From Candidatus Wallbacteria bacterium (lineage in GTDB: Bacteria; Muiribacteriota; JAQTZZ01): a stretch of 8,444 nt of DNA. The stretch lies in NCBI GenBank assembly GCA_028711905.1, contig JAQTRI010000141.1:1-8444 (forward strand). The letters run 5' to 3'. Below the pieces are notes generated by a model that ran no database searches, was not told the origin of the DNA, and saw only the letters and a program-made list of their open reading frames with translations. This document shows, one piece after another, positions 1 through 6,711 of this stretch. The stretch's first letter is position 1; every line of letters starts with the position of its first letter. A program made the translations under genes and the position numbers.

Positions 1-143
1 GGATCGCTTGAATCCATGAAGTTCTGGAAATACCGCCAGCGGATGTACATATACAATGCGATCACAAGCAGCACTCCCCGCGCATCCCTGGATCTGGCGA
101 GATATCTGAGATTGAACATCACCTGCCCGGCCATCTGCCTCAT
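1..143 (-). CDS. N-terminal fragment of a membrane protein, probable ABC transporter permease
   Basis: Only the first 47 codons are present; the gene continues past the left edge. The start ATG overlaps the stop codon of the ABC ATPase gene (ATGA, 140-143), and a GGAGG lies 7 bases upstream (151-155), so this start is well supported. The visible protein has a short basic N-terminus (RYLARSRDARG at about residues 13-23), followed by a hydrophobic stretch (GVLLVIALYMYI, about 23-34) and then aromatic/basic residues. This is how ABC-2-type permeases often begin: a cytoplasmic start entering the first membrane helix. The permease role is inferred mainly from the coupled ATPase gene; the fragment is too short to assign a family. 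An in-frame ATG three codons later (position 134) is possible but has no better ribosome site. Confidence 0.7.
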   Translation of the reverse strand, partial: MRQMAGQVMFNLRYLARSRDARGVLLVIALYMYIRWRYFQNFMDSSD

Positions 144-1060
144 CTGTCATCCTCCACCAGGTCGCACACGATGTCTTCCAGGGTCCGGGTCTTTTGCCGG
201 CATCCGTAAAACTCAAGACCCTGCCTGTCGCAGAATTCCAGAAGTGCGGTCAGATGTTCCCTGGCCACTTCCATGACAGCCCTGCCATTATCTCGGGCTG
301 AAACCTGCGCGAATTCCGGAAAGTCCGGGCAATCCCCAGTCTCGACCATGAACCGGCCTTCCATGCGGCCGACGAGGTTATTCAGTGTGTCATGTCTCAC
401 CACTTTCCCCTTGTTCATGATGGCGGCGCTGGTACAGAGCGTCTCCACCTCGGACAGCATATGCGAGTTCATGACAATGGTCGCGCCTGAGCGATGAAGG
501 TCTTTCATGACTTCTCTCAAGGATCTGAGCATCAGCGGGTCCAGTCCCCTGGTGAGCTCATCGAAGAAATACAGATCCGGACTGTTCAGCATGCAGGCGG
601 CGATTCCCAGTCGCTGGCGCATGCCCTTGGAGCATTCGCGCACCAGAAAGGAACTGCGGTTGGAAAGCCCCAAGCGTTCCAGCAGTTCGCCGATCCTGCC
701 CGCAGTAATCCTCGCGCGGTACAGCGATGCGTAATACTCCATCACTTCCCGCACAGTCAGAAACTCCGGATACAGGGGTTCCTCAGGGAGATAAGCCACT
801 TTTTCATACACTGCTGCGCCTGGTTCCGGTCTGTTTCCGAGCAGCCGGACTTCTCCGGCAGATGGAGCGATGAATCCAAGCATGGTCAGCATGCAGGTGG
901 TCTTGCCGGCACCGTTCGGCCCGAGCAGGGCAAAGAATTCACCGCGGCCGACCTTCAGGTCCATTCCCCTGACCGCCTCGAAATACCTGCCGCGCCCGAC
1001 ACGGTAGCAAACACGCAGGTTGCTGGCTTCAGCGACAAACGAATTGTTCTGCATAGTCAT
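140..1060 (-). CDS. ABC transporter ATP-binding protein, ABC-2 type (CcmA/NatA-like)
   Basis: A 306-residue cytoplasmic ATPase subunit that would energise a membrane permease, probably the one encoded just downstream. Motifs in order: Walker A GPNGAGKTT at 47-55; a Q-loop region YLPEEP at 90-95, where Glu stands in the usual Gln position, as is common in this subfamily; signature CSKGMRQ at 143-149 (a variant of LSGGQ); Walker B LYFFDE at 163-168; D-loop GLDP at 172-175; and the switch His in NSHMLSEVE, His200. Walker B is followed by Leu where Pro is usual (DELT rather than DEPT). The last 80 or so residues form a C-terminal extension beyond the nucleotide-binding domain, common in ABC-2 ATPases. 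The start overlaps the thioredoxin stop (ATGA, 1057-1060); a second ATG two codons later is possible. The Shine-Dalgarno is weak, so expression probably relies on coupling. The substrate cannot be told from sequence. Confidence 0.93.
   Translation of the reverse strand: MTMQNNSFVAEASNLRVCYRVGRGRYFEAVRGMDLKVGRGEFFALLGPNGAGKTTCMLTMLGFIAPSAGEVRLLGNRPEPGAAVYEKVAYLPEEPLYPEFLTVREVMEYYASLYRARITAGRIGELLERLGLSNRSSFLVRECSKGMRQRLGIAACMLNSPDLYFFDELTRGLDPLMLRSLREVMKDLHRSGATIVMNSHMLSEVETLCTSAAIMNKGKVVRHDTLNNLVGRMEGRFMVETGDCPDFPEFAQVSARDNGRAVMEVAREHLTALLEFCDRQGLEFYGCRQKTRTLEDIVCDLVEDDR
151..155 (-). promoter_or_regulatory. Shine-Dalgarno sequence of the permease gene
   Basis: GGAGG on the minus strand, 7 bases before the ATG at 143 and inside the last codons of the ATPase gene. 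It selects the ATGA-overlap start and implies translational coupling of ATPase and permease. Confidence 0.7.
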
Positions 1061-1896
1061 GGAGTTCCGGTCTCCCGGATTCCGGCAGGCAGGATCACTG
1101 AGTGGTCGACCGTAACTTCGAATGTGCCGAGCAGCTGATCCATTTCATCCGGTATCCGCGTTTCCGGTTCAACCGGCGATGCAGCCACTCCGCTCTCAGC
1201 GGTTTCTTTACTGCCGCTCGTAACAGAAATGCTGAATCCGCCCTTTTTCCACTCTTTCTTCACCGAGCCAGTCTGTTTCGCAAGCCCATCCAGGTACTGC
1301 TCCCTGGTAATGCCCAGCCCCCGTTTCAGTCCTGCCAGGTTGGCACGCAGTTCCGTGCCAAAGGCTGCCTCAGCATCCTCGACCCTGCCGTGGCGGATCG
1401 AGGATATTTTACCGTGGATGTTGACGATCAGAGTGACAGGGATGGAATTGATGTGCATATGGTTCAGAAGCTCGCGGTTATCAGGAAAACCGACAGGATA
1501 AGTCACACCGGCCTTTTTCAGCACTTCCTCCAGTTTCCCTCTGTCTCCGGGCTGGTCGGTGCTGATACCGAGAAACAAAAGCTGTTCCTGGCGGTGTTTT
1601 TCATAAAAAACCTGGAAATCAGGCAGCTCAGCCTTGCACGGCGGACACCAGGAGGCGAAATAATTGATGATGATGACTTTTTTCCCGATCTCATCGGCCA
1701 GGTCCAGCTTTTCTCCAGTCAGCAGCGTAACTCTGGTTTCCGGCAGGAGCGCTCCATCAAGCTCGATCGAGCGGGCATTCTTCACGGCCACGGCTTCGCT
1801 CTGCAGCGAATCCTCATCCGGCAGTTTTTTGAATGAATAGTGCCACAATGCAAGTGCAATAATCAGCAGCGCAATGGCGCAATTTTTGATGTTCAT
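1057..1896 (-). CDS. Membrane-anchored TlpA/ResA-like thiol-disulfide oxidoreductase with a long C-terminal tail
   Basis: A 279-residue protein. An N-terminal anchor (hydrophobic about 6-19) is followed by a thioredoxin fold. The catalytic site is NYFASWCPPCKAELP, with cysteines 84 and 87, and the cis-proline is in SIPVTLIVN (Pro153). The TlpA/ResA family reduces disulfides outside the cytoplasmic membrane, for example in cytochrome c maturation; the partner here is unknown. The thioredoxin fold seems to end near 175-185. The remaining 95 or so residues, rich in Lys, Ser, Glu and Pro, are unusual for the family and match nothing I recognise. The frame extends ten codons upstream to a TTG at 1926, but that would put a non-membrane GGGRG segment before the anchor. 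The ATG at 1896 gives a classical signal anchor and lies 7 bases after a -10-like sequence. It is the first gene of the operon with the ABC ATPase. Confidence 0.9.
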   Translation of the reverse strand: MNIKNCAIALLIIALALWHYSFKKLPDEDSLQSEAVAVKNARSIELDGALLPETRVTLLTGEKLDLADEIGKKVIIINYFASWCPPCKAELPDFQVFYEKHRQEQLLFLGISTDQPGDRGKLEEVLKKAGVTYPVGFPDNRELLNHMHINSIPVTLIVNIHGKISSIRHGRVEDAEAAFGTELRANLAGLKRGLGITREQYLDGLAKQTGSVKKEWKKGGFSISVTSGSKETAESGVAASPVEPETRIPDEMDQLLGTFEVTVDHSVILPAGIRETGTP

Positions 1897-1903
1897 GGAG
1901 TAC

Positions 1904-1933
1904 AGTATACCCCTGCCCCCGCCCAATTTTCAA
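1904..1933 (-). promoter_or_regulatory. Predicted promoter of the thioredoxin-ABC operon
   Basis: On the minus strand, TTGAAA (1928-1933) and TATACT (1904-1909) are separated by 18 bases, close to the sigma-70 consensus. Only 7 bases separate the -10 from the ATG at 1896, so transcription would start at or next to the start codon. No Shine-Dalgarno is seen. The spacer is very G-rich (runs of 3, 5 and 4 G). Confidence 0.55.
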
Positions 1934-1956
1934 ATGACATATTATCGCAACACTCC

Positions 1957-1985
1957 TGGTTTTCTTTTCTGTCAGAATGTATAAT
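1957..1985 (+). promoter_or_regulatory. Predicted promoter of the glycosyltransferase gene
   Basis: A perfect TATAAT at 1980-1985 lies 6 bases before the ATG at 1992. The -35 position (TGGTTT at 1957-1962, 17-base spacer) is a poor match. If this -10 is used, the earlier in-frame ATG at 1977 cannot be translated, and the mRNA would be leaderless from 1992. Confidence 0.45.
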
Positions 1986-1991
1986 CTGTTC

Positions 1992-3644
1992 ATGTTCAAA
2001 GTGACGGCATTCTTCTGCCTCCTGTTTCTGCTGAGCAGAACTGTGTTCCTCGACAGCGATCTTCCCCCGCCTGAACTCTGCCAGTACTGGGCCATTGATG
2101 AGTTTTATTACTCAATCCCGGCCTTTAATTCATATCATTTTGGTAGCATTAACCATGTGGAATCGGATCTGATCGGCCATGAGGGCTTTGTGCTCAACTG
2201 GCCGGAGTTCCTGTTCACAAAAGCCTCACTTCACATGTTCGGCAATACCTTTTTTGGCCTGCGCATGGGGGCTGTAATCGCGGCCTTACTCTCATCCCTG
2301 ATGTTGATCTCGATACTTTTCGGCAGGTTTGGGAAAAGCGCGGCCGCTGCTACTGCACTGATACTGCTTTGCGATTTCCAGTTTCTGGTCTCCGGCCGGT
2401 GTGAGGAACCGACAATCTTCCGTTTTTTTGCTATGGTGCTGCTTCTTTACATAGCGGATCGGATGCTGGGAAGCGAAAAACTGACAGGGCTGAAATCCTT
2501 AGCACTTGGCCTGCTGGCTTCAGGCGCATTCCTGTTCGTGTACCCCACCAGTTTCTTTCTCTGGCCGGCAGCGTTCTGCACAGTCTGGTGCCTTTCTGCC
2601 GGCAGCAGGATGCGCAACATCTCATTGTTCACCTTTGGCTGTGTCGCAGCCACAGCAGCACTATTCTTTCTCTTCCACAAGGTGCACGGGCAGCCCCTTT
2701 CTGAAGCCTTTCTCAACATGTCCGGTCCCTATGCAGACCGCGTTGCAGTCCATGGCCGGACTGTCTCCGGCATGGCAGTCGAATTTCTGCGCAATCTGGC
2801 CGGTTTCTTCGGCTCAGCCTCGTTCCGGAACTCACCGGGACTGCTGTTTCTGTTTCTTTTATCCCTCCCTGGCTTTTACCGATATGTGCGTGTCAGCAGC
2901 GACCCGGTTGCGATGCTGTCCGGATTCTGCCTTGTTTTTTTCTTCCTGCAGAGCCTGTTTCTTAATGACTATCACCTGCGAAAGATGTTGCCGGCCATGC
3001 CCCTCGCAATAATCTCCATCGGTTGCGCATCGGCCCTACTGAATCGCAGCCGGGAAGACAGGGCAGGAATCCGCATTCTTCTTCATCTGCTCTTCTGCGC
3101 TCTTTTCACCCTGCTTGTCTGGCACCTGAATTCCACTCTATACGGAGAATACCGCCTGCCGGCCGATGCCTCCCGTCTTGGTCTCATGTCCCTGACAGCA
3201 GTCATAGCCGCCTCAGCCGTTGCCATCCTCTTGCGGAACAGGCGGGCTGCCTTTTCCGGAGTATTCATCGTTGCAGCCTTAGCACTGCCTAACCTGTACT
3301 TAGACCTGACCCGGGTGTTCCTCAACCCGGAGTATACCCTGCGTAATGCACAGATCGCCGCTGCCCCGCTGATCAATGACCAGGTGTGCGCTGGGGGGTC
3401 TTCGTTCGCCTTCAGGCTTTACAACACATCGATTCCAGCTCTTAATCCCTACCGTTTTCACAATCGCAGGGACGCCTACCAGTTGATTTTCCGCTGGATG
3501 GTCAATGAAAAAATCGCAGGTTTCAGTTTCGGGGGCATAAGCGGAGATGATAGGCTGCTGATGGATCAGTCAGACATGGAGCTGACGCAGAAAACCGGCA
3601 TAACGGTGCGCGAAACAGAGATCGGGCTCTTCCGGCACAAATAA
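1992..3644 (+). CDS. Polytopic membrane protein, GT-C-like glycosyltransferase (PMT/ArnT type)
   Basis: A 550-residue protein with about 12 predicted membrane helices in its first 440 residues and a soluble C-terminal region of about 110. The layout matches GT-C transferases, which move sugars from polyprenyl-phosphate carriers on the outer face of the membrane. A first helix is followed by an extracytoplasmic loop containing the acidic pair in AIDEFYYS (Asp36, Glu37), where the family has its catalytic/metal-binding Asp-Glu. Then comes FFGLRMGAV (about 87-95), resembling the family's Arg-containing helix start. A later HLRKMLPAMP (about 328-337) resembles the family's RY-LP segment. I cannot name the acceptor. 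The frame also opens at ATG 1977, five codons earlier; neither start has a Shine-Dalgarno, and I prefer 1992 because TATAAT sits 6 bases before it. The gene stands alone and ends at a hairpin shared with the opposite strand. Confidence 0.75.
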   Translation: MFKVTAFFCLLFLLSRTVFLDSDLPPPELCQYWAIDEFYYSIPAFNSYHFGSINHVESDLIGHEGFVLNWPEFLFTKASLHMFGNTFFGLRMGAVIAALLSSLMLISILFGRFGKSAAAATALILLCDFQFLVSGRCEEPTIFRFFAMVLLLYIADRMLGSEKLTGLKSLALGLLASGAFLFVYPTSFFLWPAAFCTVWCLSAGSRMRNISLFTFGCVAATAALFFLFHKVHGQPLSEAFLNMSGPYADRVAVHGRTVSGMAVEFLRNLAGFFGSASFRNSPGLLFLFLLSLPGFYRYVRVSSDPVAMLSGFCLVFFFLQSLFLNDYHLRKMLPAMPLAIISIGCASALLNRSREDRAGIRILLHLLFCALFTLLVWHLNSTLYGEYRLPADASRLGLMSLTAVIAASAVAILLRNRRAAFSGVFIVAALALPNLYLDLTRVFLNPEYTLRNAQIAAAPLINDQVCAGGSSFAFRLYNTSIPALNPYRFHNRRDAYQLIFRWMVNEKIAGFSFGGISGDDRLLMDQSDMELTQKTGITVRETEIGLFRHK

Positions 3645-3670
3645 AAAATCCCGCCTTGAACCGGGCGGGA
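3643..3670 (-). terminator. Intrinsic terminator, probably bidirectional
   Basis: A perfect 7-base stem (TCCCGCC 3649-3655 with GGCGGGA 3664-3670) encloses an 8-base loop. On the minus strand it is followed by six T residues (3648-3643), a strong terminator for the kinase/70-residue transcript. On the plus strand only CTTTC follows, so it is weaker for the glycosyltransferase, whose TAA stop (3642-3644) partly overlaps the tract. Confidence 0.85.
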
Positions 3671-3695
3671 CTTTCAGTCATGCTGCTGCGGAATG

Positions 3696-3908
3696 TCACT
3701 CCTCAAACAGGCGGTGCAGGAGAATTTTCTTGATTTCGTAAGCGTCACGGCCAGGCTTGTTGCTGCACAATTTATTTACATAGCTCTCACGGTTTTTCTC
3801 CCCATCAACAGGCAGGCTGCGGATAGTATGAAAAAGTTTGTCCAGATCCGCATCTTTGATGTCTAAGTAGCTCACAAGAAACGATTTGTCCTTTTCAGTA
3901 ACCTTCAT
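3696..3908 (-). CDS. Small hypothetical protein downstream of the kinase
   Basis: A 70-residue protein I do not recognise. It is charged, has no signal peptide, membrane segment or cysteine pair, and looks mostly helical: a Lys/Asp-rich first half (FLVSYLDIKDADLDKLFHTI, about 10-29), a central linker with Pro and Gly, and a basic-amphipathic end (EIKKILLHRLFEE, 58-70). It has one Cys (Cys48). The ATG at 3908 is preceded by AGGGGG 4 bases upstream, a good ribosome site. It lies 34 bases after the kinase stop, with no terminator between them and the terminator just after it, so it is probably co-transcribed with the kinase. It could be a kinase partner or substrate, but that rests on position only. 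Coding is supported by the Shine-Dalgarno and operon fit. Confidence 0.65.
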   Translation of the reverse strand: MKVTEKDKSFLVSYLDIKDADLDKLFHTIRSLPVDGEKNRESYVNKLCSNKPGRDAYEIKKILLHRLFEE

Positions 3909-3912
3909 CTTA

Positions 3913-3918
3913 CCCCCT
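3913..3918 (-). promoter_or_regulatory. Shine-Dalgarno sequence of the 70-residue gene
   Basis: AGGGGG on the minus strand, 4 bases before the ATG at 3908. The spacing is slightly short but the purine run is clear; it is the main evidence that this small frame is translated. Confidence 0.6.
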
Positions 3919-3942
3919 GATTTTTTGCCGTGTCAGTCAATA

Positions 3943-6075
3943 TCAGATCAAGCTCTTAAGCTTGACCTCTTTCATGTCAGTTGCGAATTCCTCAGCTGTT
4001 TTGTATCTCTTGTCAAGACTCTTTTCGATTGAACGCATTATAACATGATCCAGCTCAGGTGTCAATCCCGGGCAGATTTTCGAGGGTGGAGGAGGCACCT
4101 TGTTGAATATTTTATACATAACCTGCTCCGGGTTGTTCCCTTTGAACGGAAGAGTTCCTGTCAGAAACTCGTAGAGCGCGACCCCAAGGGCGTAGAGATC
4201 CGTTGCAGCGCAAACATCATCGCCTTTCAACTGCTCAGGCGGCATATAATAAAGCGTACCAAACACTTCCCCTGTTTCAGTCATGGAGCACATATCCACC
4301 ATTTTAGCCAGTCCGAAATCCATCACCTTAACAATTCTGTTCTGATGCAGCATGATATTGTCTGGTTTGATGTCGCGGTGGACAATGTTCTTGCTGTGGG
4401 CGTATCCCAGTCCGGCGGCCACCTGCAGGGCGATCCTTTTTACATGCATGGGCTGCAACCTTCCCATGCGGTTCAATATTTTCCTGAAACTCTCACCCTC
4501 GACAAATTCCATGACAATATGAGGCACTTCGCCCTCGATCACATCAAACACCCTGACGATGTTCTGATGATCCAGGATTTTGGCCAGCATACCATCGCGT
4601 TTGATAAAGCGCTGAATCGTCTTCTGATTGCCGCGATACTTTTCCGCAATGACCTTGATCGCCACAATCTCATTGCTTGTCGTATCCAGCGCTTTATACA
4701 CAATGCCCATGCCGCCGATACCAACCTTTTCCACATGTCTGTATCGTTTGCGCATATCTTCCGAAAACTGAATACCCTTGTTCTCGAAATCATTCTGGAT
4801 TGCCAGAATGTCCTTGAGGCGTTCCACCTTTTTCGGAACATCACGATAATTGACATCGATCTTGACGATCGCCTGGTAAATCTCCATTGCGCCTTCGTAC
4901 ATTTCGTTGTCTTCATATGTTTTACCGATTTTGTACATCTTTTCCATTTTGATCTGCGGGTCATCGATCTTGTCAAACGGCTGATCAGCCATGGTCAGAG
5001 ACTTATCGTGATAACGGGCATTCTGAAGCGCCAGTGACGCCACATCAGCCAGAATACCGATCAGTCTAAGATCGTCGTCAGCCACCTCGTTTTCGATTAC
5101 TCCCTCACGCTTCCTGCCGCCGGACGGTTCCTCGGTTTTTTCGATTTCTTTGTCCTTTGAATAATCAATGACCAGTACGCCCCCGACCCGGTCCTTGCCC
5201 GAATACAGCGGAGCACAGACTGTGATCCTCATCATATCCTGCTTCATGAGATCTGCCAGCTGGTAATTTCTCCGCACAATGTCGGAAGTCAGCATCTGTT
5301 TGTTCTCGAATACCCAGCCGATCATGCCCTTACCCCGTTCCATGAATTTGAACTTGCCGGGCGGATAACCGATGGAAGCTGACATTTCTAAAGCGATGTT
5401 ATTCTTGGTTTCCATGAACACCGCGGCTCTTTCAACTGCCAGAAGGCTCGAACAGGCCTTGAGAACCTGGTCGATGATCTCATCTTCGTTGAGGAATCTG
5501 ACTATCCGGGTGGTAATCTCCTTCAAGGTCTCGATTCTGGTGGTCAGCTTCATGCGCAACACACGGGAGTTGTCGGCCAGATCCTTGATCTGCTGGCCGA
5601 CAGACTTATTGGTTTCCTCGAGCTTCTGCAGATCGCTCTTCAGTTTACGCTCGCCTGCGGCATGGGTTTCACTGAGAACCCTGTGAACCTCGACATCTTC
5701 AGAAAGACCGGCAATGTACCAGCCGACAATGAAAAAGATCAGAAAGCAGATCAGAATACCCGGCTTGTCGATCATCACTGTCTGATTAAAGAGGGACTTG
5801 AGCATAACTCCCATTTCCAGGGTTTTGCGGCCTCCGGACCAGGCCTGGTAAATCGTGATAGTATTGAAAGACAGAAGCACATTGATGAGTAATCCGATCA
5901 GAAATCCCTTGCGCCGGAAATAAACAGCGCTTTGCAGAAGAGGTATGATCAAAAAAAAGTGGCACAGTGGAGACAGGACGAGTTCCTGCTCCAGAAAAGC
6001 CATTAACAAAAGAAATCCGCCGCAGGCGATGTATGTGACGGAAAGGATTGATAGTTGCTTTTCTTTGCTGTCCAT
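3943..6075 (-). CDS. Membrane Ser/Thr protein kinase with GAF sensor and TPR-like linker
   Basis: A 710-residue predicted signalling kinase of the Hanks (PknB-like) type. Order: four membrane helices (about 8-29, 36-52, 57-77, 105-123), a cytoplasmic coiled coil (about 130-195), a GAF domain (about 190-352), one TPR-like unit (about 378-413), then the kinase domain (about 446-705). Kinase motifs: glycine loop GIGGMG 452-457; Lys474 in VAIK; catalytic HRDIKPDN 566-573; DFG 586-588; PPE 612-614 in place of APE; Asp626 in ATDLYALG; and Arg690 near the end. The conserved Glu of helix C, which pairs with the lysine, appears as Asp494 (KRDG where REA is usual). The activation loop has candidate phospho-sites Thr599 and Thr601. 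The GAF domain suggests small-molecule or redox control; its ligand is unknown. The ATG at 6075 has no Shine-Dalgarno, but a -10-like TATTAT lies 8 bases upstream. The 70-residue gene follows at 34 bases. The kinase assignment is firm; the sensor function is inferred. Confidence 0.95.
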   Translation of the reverse strand: MDSKEKQLSILSVTYIACGGFLLLMAFLEQELVLSPLCHFFLIIPLLQSAVYFRRKGFLIGLLINVLLSFNTITIYQAWSGGRKTLEMGVMLKSLFNQTVMIDKPGILICFLIFFIVGWYIAGLSEDVEVHRVLSETHAAGERKLKSDLQKLEETNKSVGQQIKDLADNSRVLRMKLTTRIETLKEITTRIVRFLNEDEIIDQVLKACSSLLAVERAAVFMETKNNIALEMSASIGYPPGKFKFMERGKGMIGWVFENKQMLTSDIVRRNYQLADLMKQDMMRITVCAPLYSGKDRVGGVLVIDYSKDKEIEKTEEPSGGRKREGVIENEVADDDLRLIGILADVASLALQNARYHDKSLTMADQPFDKIDDPQIKMEKMYKIGKTYEDNEMYEGAMEIYQAIVKIDVNYRDVPKKVERLKDILAIQNDFENKGIQFSEDMRKRYRHVEKVGIGGMGIVYKALDTTSNEIVAIKVIAEKYRGNQKTIQRFIKRDGMLAKILDHQNIVRVFDVIEGEVPHIVMEFVEGESFRKILNRMGRLQPMHVKRIALQVAAGLGYAHSKNIVHRDIKPDNIMLHQNRIVKVMDFGLAKMVDMCSMTETGEVFGTLYYMPPEQLKGDDVCAATDLYALGVALYEFLTGTLPFKGNNPEQVMYKIFNKVPPPPSKICPGLTPELDHVIMRSIEKSLDKRYKTAEEFATDMKEVKLKSLI

Positions 6076-6076
6076 G

Positions 6077-6093
6077 CGATTAAATAATAATCG
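6077..6093. repeat. Inverted repeat between kinase start codon and its -10 region, possible operator
   Basis: CGATTA and TAATCG are perfectly inverted around a 5-base spacer, directly before the kinase ATG and overlapping the predicted -10. A repressor bound here would block transcription start. A second dyad, ACGGT-T-ACCGT (6099-6109), overlaps the predicted -35. Function is inferred. Confidence 0.4.
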
Positions 6094-6112
6094 ATTTCAC
6101 GGTTACCGTAAA
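6084..6112 (-). promoter_or_regulatory. Predicted promoter of the kinase gene
   Basis: On the minus strand, TTTACG (6107-6112) and TATTAT (6084-6089) are 17 bases apart, and 8 bases separate the -10 from the kinase ATG at 6075. No Shine-Dalgarno is visible. Two dyads overlap it: CGATTA/TAATCG at 6077-6093 and ACGGT-T-ACCGT at 6099-6109. The region is AT-rich, so alternative -10 registers exist. Confidence 0.4.
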
Positions 6113-6116
6113 GACA

Positions 6117-6134
6117 TTTTCACAGAACTGAAAA
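6117..6134. repeat. Short inverted repeat between zinc-ribbon and kinase genes
   Basis: TTTTCA (6117-6122) and TGAAAA (6129-6134) flank a 6-base loop. The stem is AT-rich and followed by no clear T run on the minus strand, so it is a weak terminator candidate for the zinc-ribbon gene; it could equally be a binding site. No better terminator is seen in the 99-base gap between the two genes. Confidence 0.25.
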
Positions 6135-6174
6135 CAGCTGGACCAAAAAAACTGCCTGCCCGTTTCCCGAAAAA

Positions 6175-6657
6175 TCAGCCTTCTGAATCACCGGACCCGC
6201 AGAATCTGTCGAAAGCACTGACATTTTTCTGACGGTCTTCCTGCTCTTTCTTTCCGTTCATATACTCAGGGATATCATTAAGCAGGCTTTCCAGAAACTG
6301 CTGCCGAATCTCCTCGCTCATAAAACCCTGACGAATGAGTTTCAGTTCCCCTGAGTCGAGAAAAAAGCCTCCGCAGGCGTAACATTCATCAATATCGACA
6401 TTCTTATTAAACTGATATTTGTGGCACTTTAAGGCGGCATCACAGCGGGGGCATTTGAGCGCACCTGTGGTTCTCTTTTCTCGCACAGGCTGTTCCAGGG
6501 CTTTTTTCAGAGCGGAGCCCATTCCTTCACGAGTCTCATCGAGCTTGCGCAGCTCCATCCAGTCGAACCATATGCCTCCACAACTTGAGCAGACATCGAC
6601 AGCCACTCCGCCGAAATCTTCCTCTGTCATCGCTTTGCTGCACAAGGGACAGTTCAT
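6175..6657 (-). CDS. Tandem TFIIB-type zinc-ribbon protein (zf-TFIIB family)
   Basis: A 160-residue soluble protein with two zinc ribbons, each made of paired CxxC motifs. The first has Cys3/Cys6 and Cys23/Cys26, followed by GGIWFDWMEL. The second has Cys69/Cys72 and Cys92/Cys95, followed by GGFFLDSGEL. This CxxCGGxWxDxxEL form is the hallmark of the bacterial zf-TFIIB family, whose role is poorly known; binding of zinc or another metal is expected. After about 105 comes a helical, charged tail with no recognised domain. The ATG at 6657 has an excellent Shine-Dalgarno (GGAGGT, 6 bases upstream) and a promoter with a leader of about 48 bases, unlike its neighbours. It lies upstream of the kinase on the same strand, but the 99-base gap with a separate predicted kinase promoter suggests it may be its own unit. 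Confidence 0.88.
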   Translation of the reverse strand: MNCPLCSKAMTEEDFGGVAVDVCSSCGGIWFDWMELRKLDETREGMGSALKKALEQPVREKRTTGALKCPRCDAALKCHKYQFNKNVDIDECYACGGFFLDSGELKLIRQGFMSEEIRQQFLESLLNDIPEYMNGKKEQEDRQKNVSAFDRFCGSGDSEG

Positions 6658-6663
6658 CCAACC

Positions 6664-6669
6664 ACCTCC
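6664..6669 (-). promoter_or_regulatory. Shine-Dalgarno sequence of the zinc-ribbon gene
   Basis: GGAGGT on the minus strand, 6 bases before the ATG at 6657: a near-ideal site that fixes this start. Confidence 0.8.
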
Positions 6670-6711
6670 AGAAAATGTAAATCAAACAATTACCGACAAA
6701 CACTATTATAC

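Noticed and set aside
494..1836. Two plus-strand frames (494-1138 and 1102-1836) of more than 200 codons
   Set aside because: Both are opposite the ABC ATPase and thioredoxin genes, which carry clear catalytic motifs; their compositions are unlike real proteins here.
1897..1926. TTG start for the thioredoxin, ten codons upstream
   Set aside because: It needs a rare start codon, has no ribosome site, and adds a Gly/Arg segment before the signal anchor. It would also run through the predicted -10.
4045..5037. Open frame of 330 codons on the plus strand
   Set aside because: It is antisense to the kinase and GAF-linker coding region. Its translation has no recognisable domain, whereas the minus strand shows full kinase motifs.
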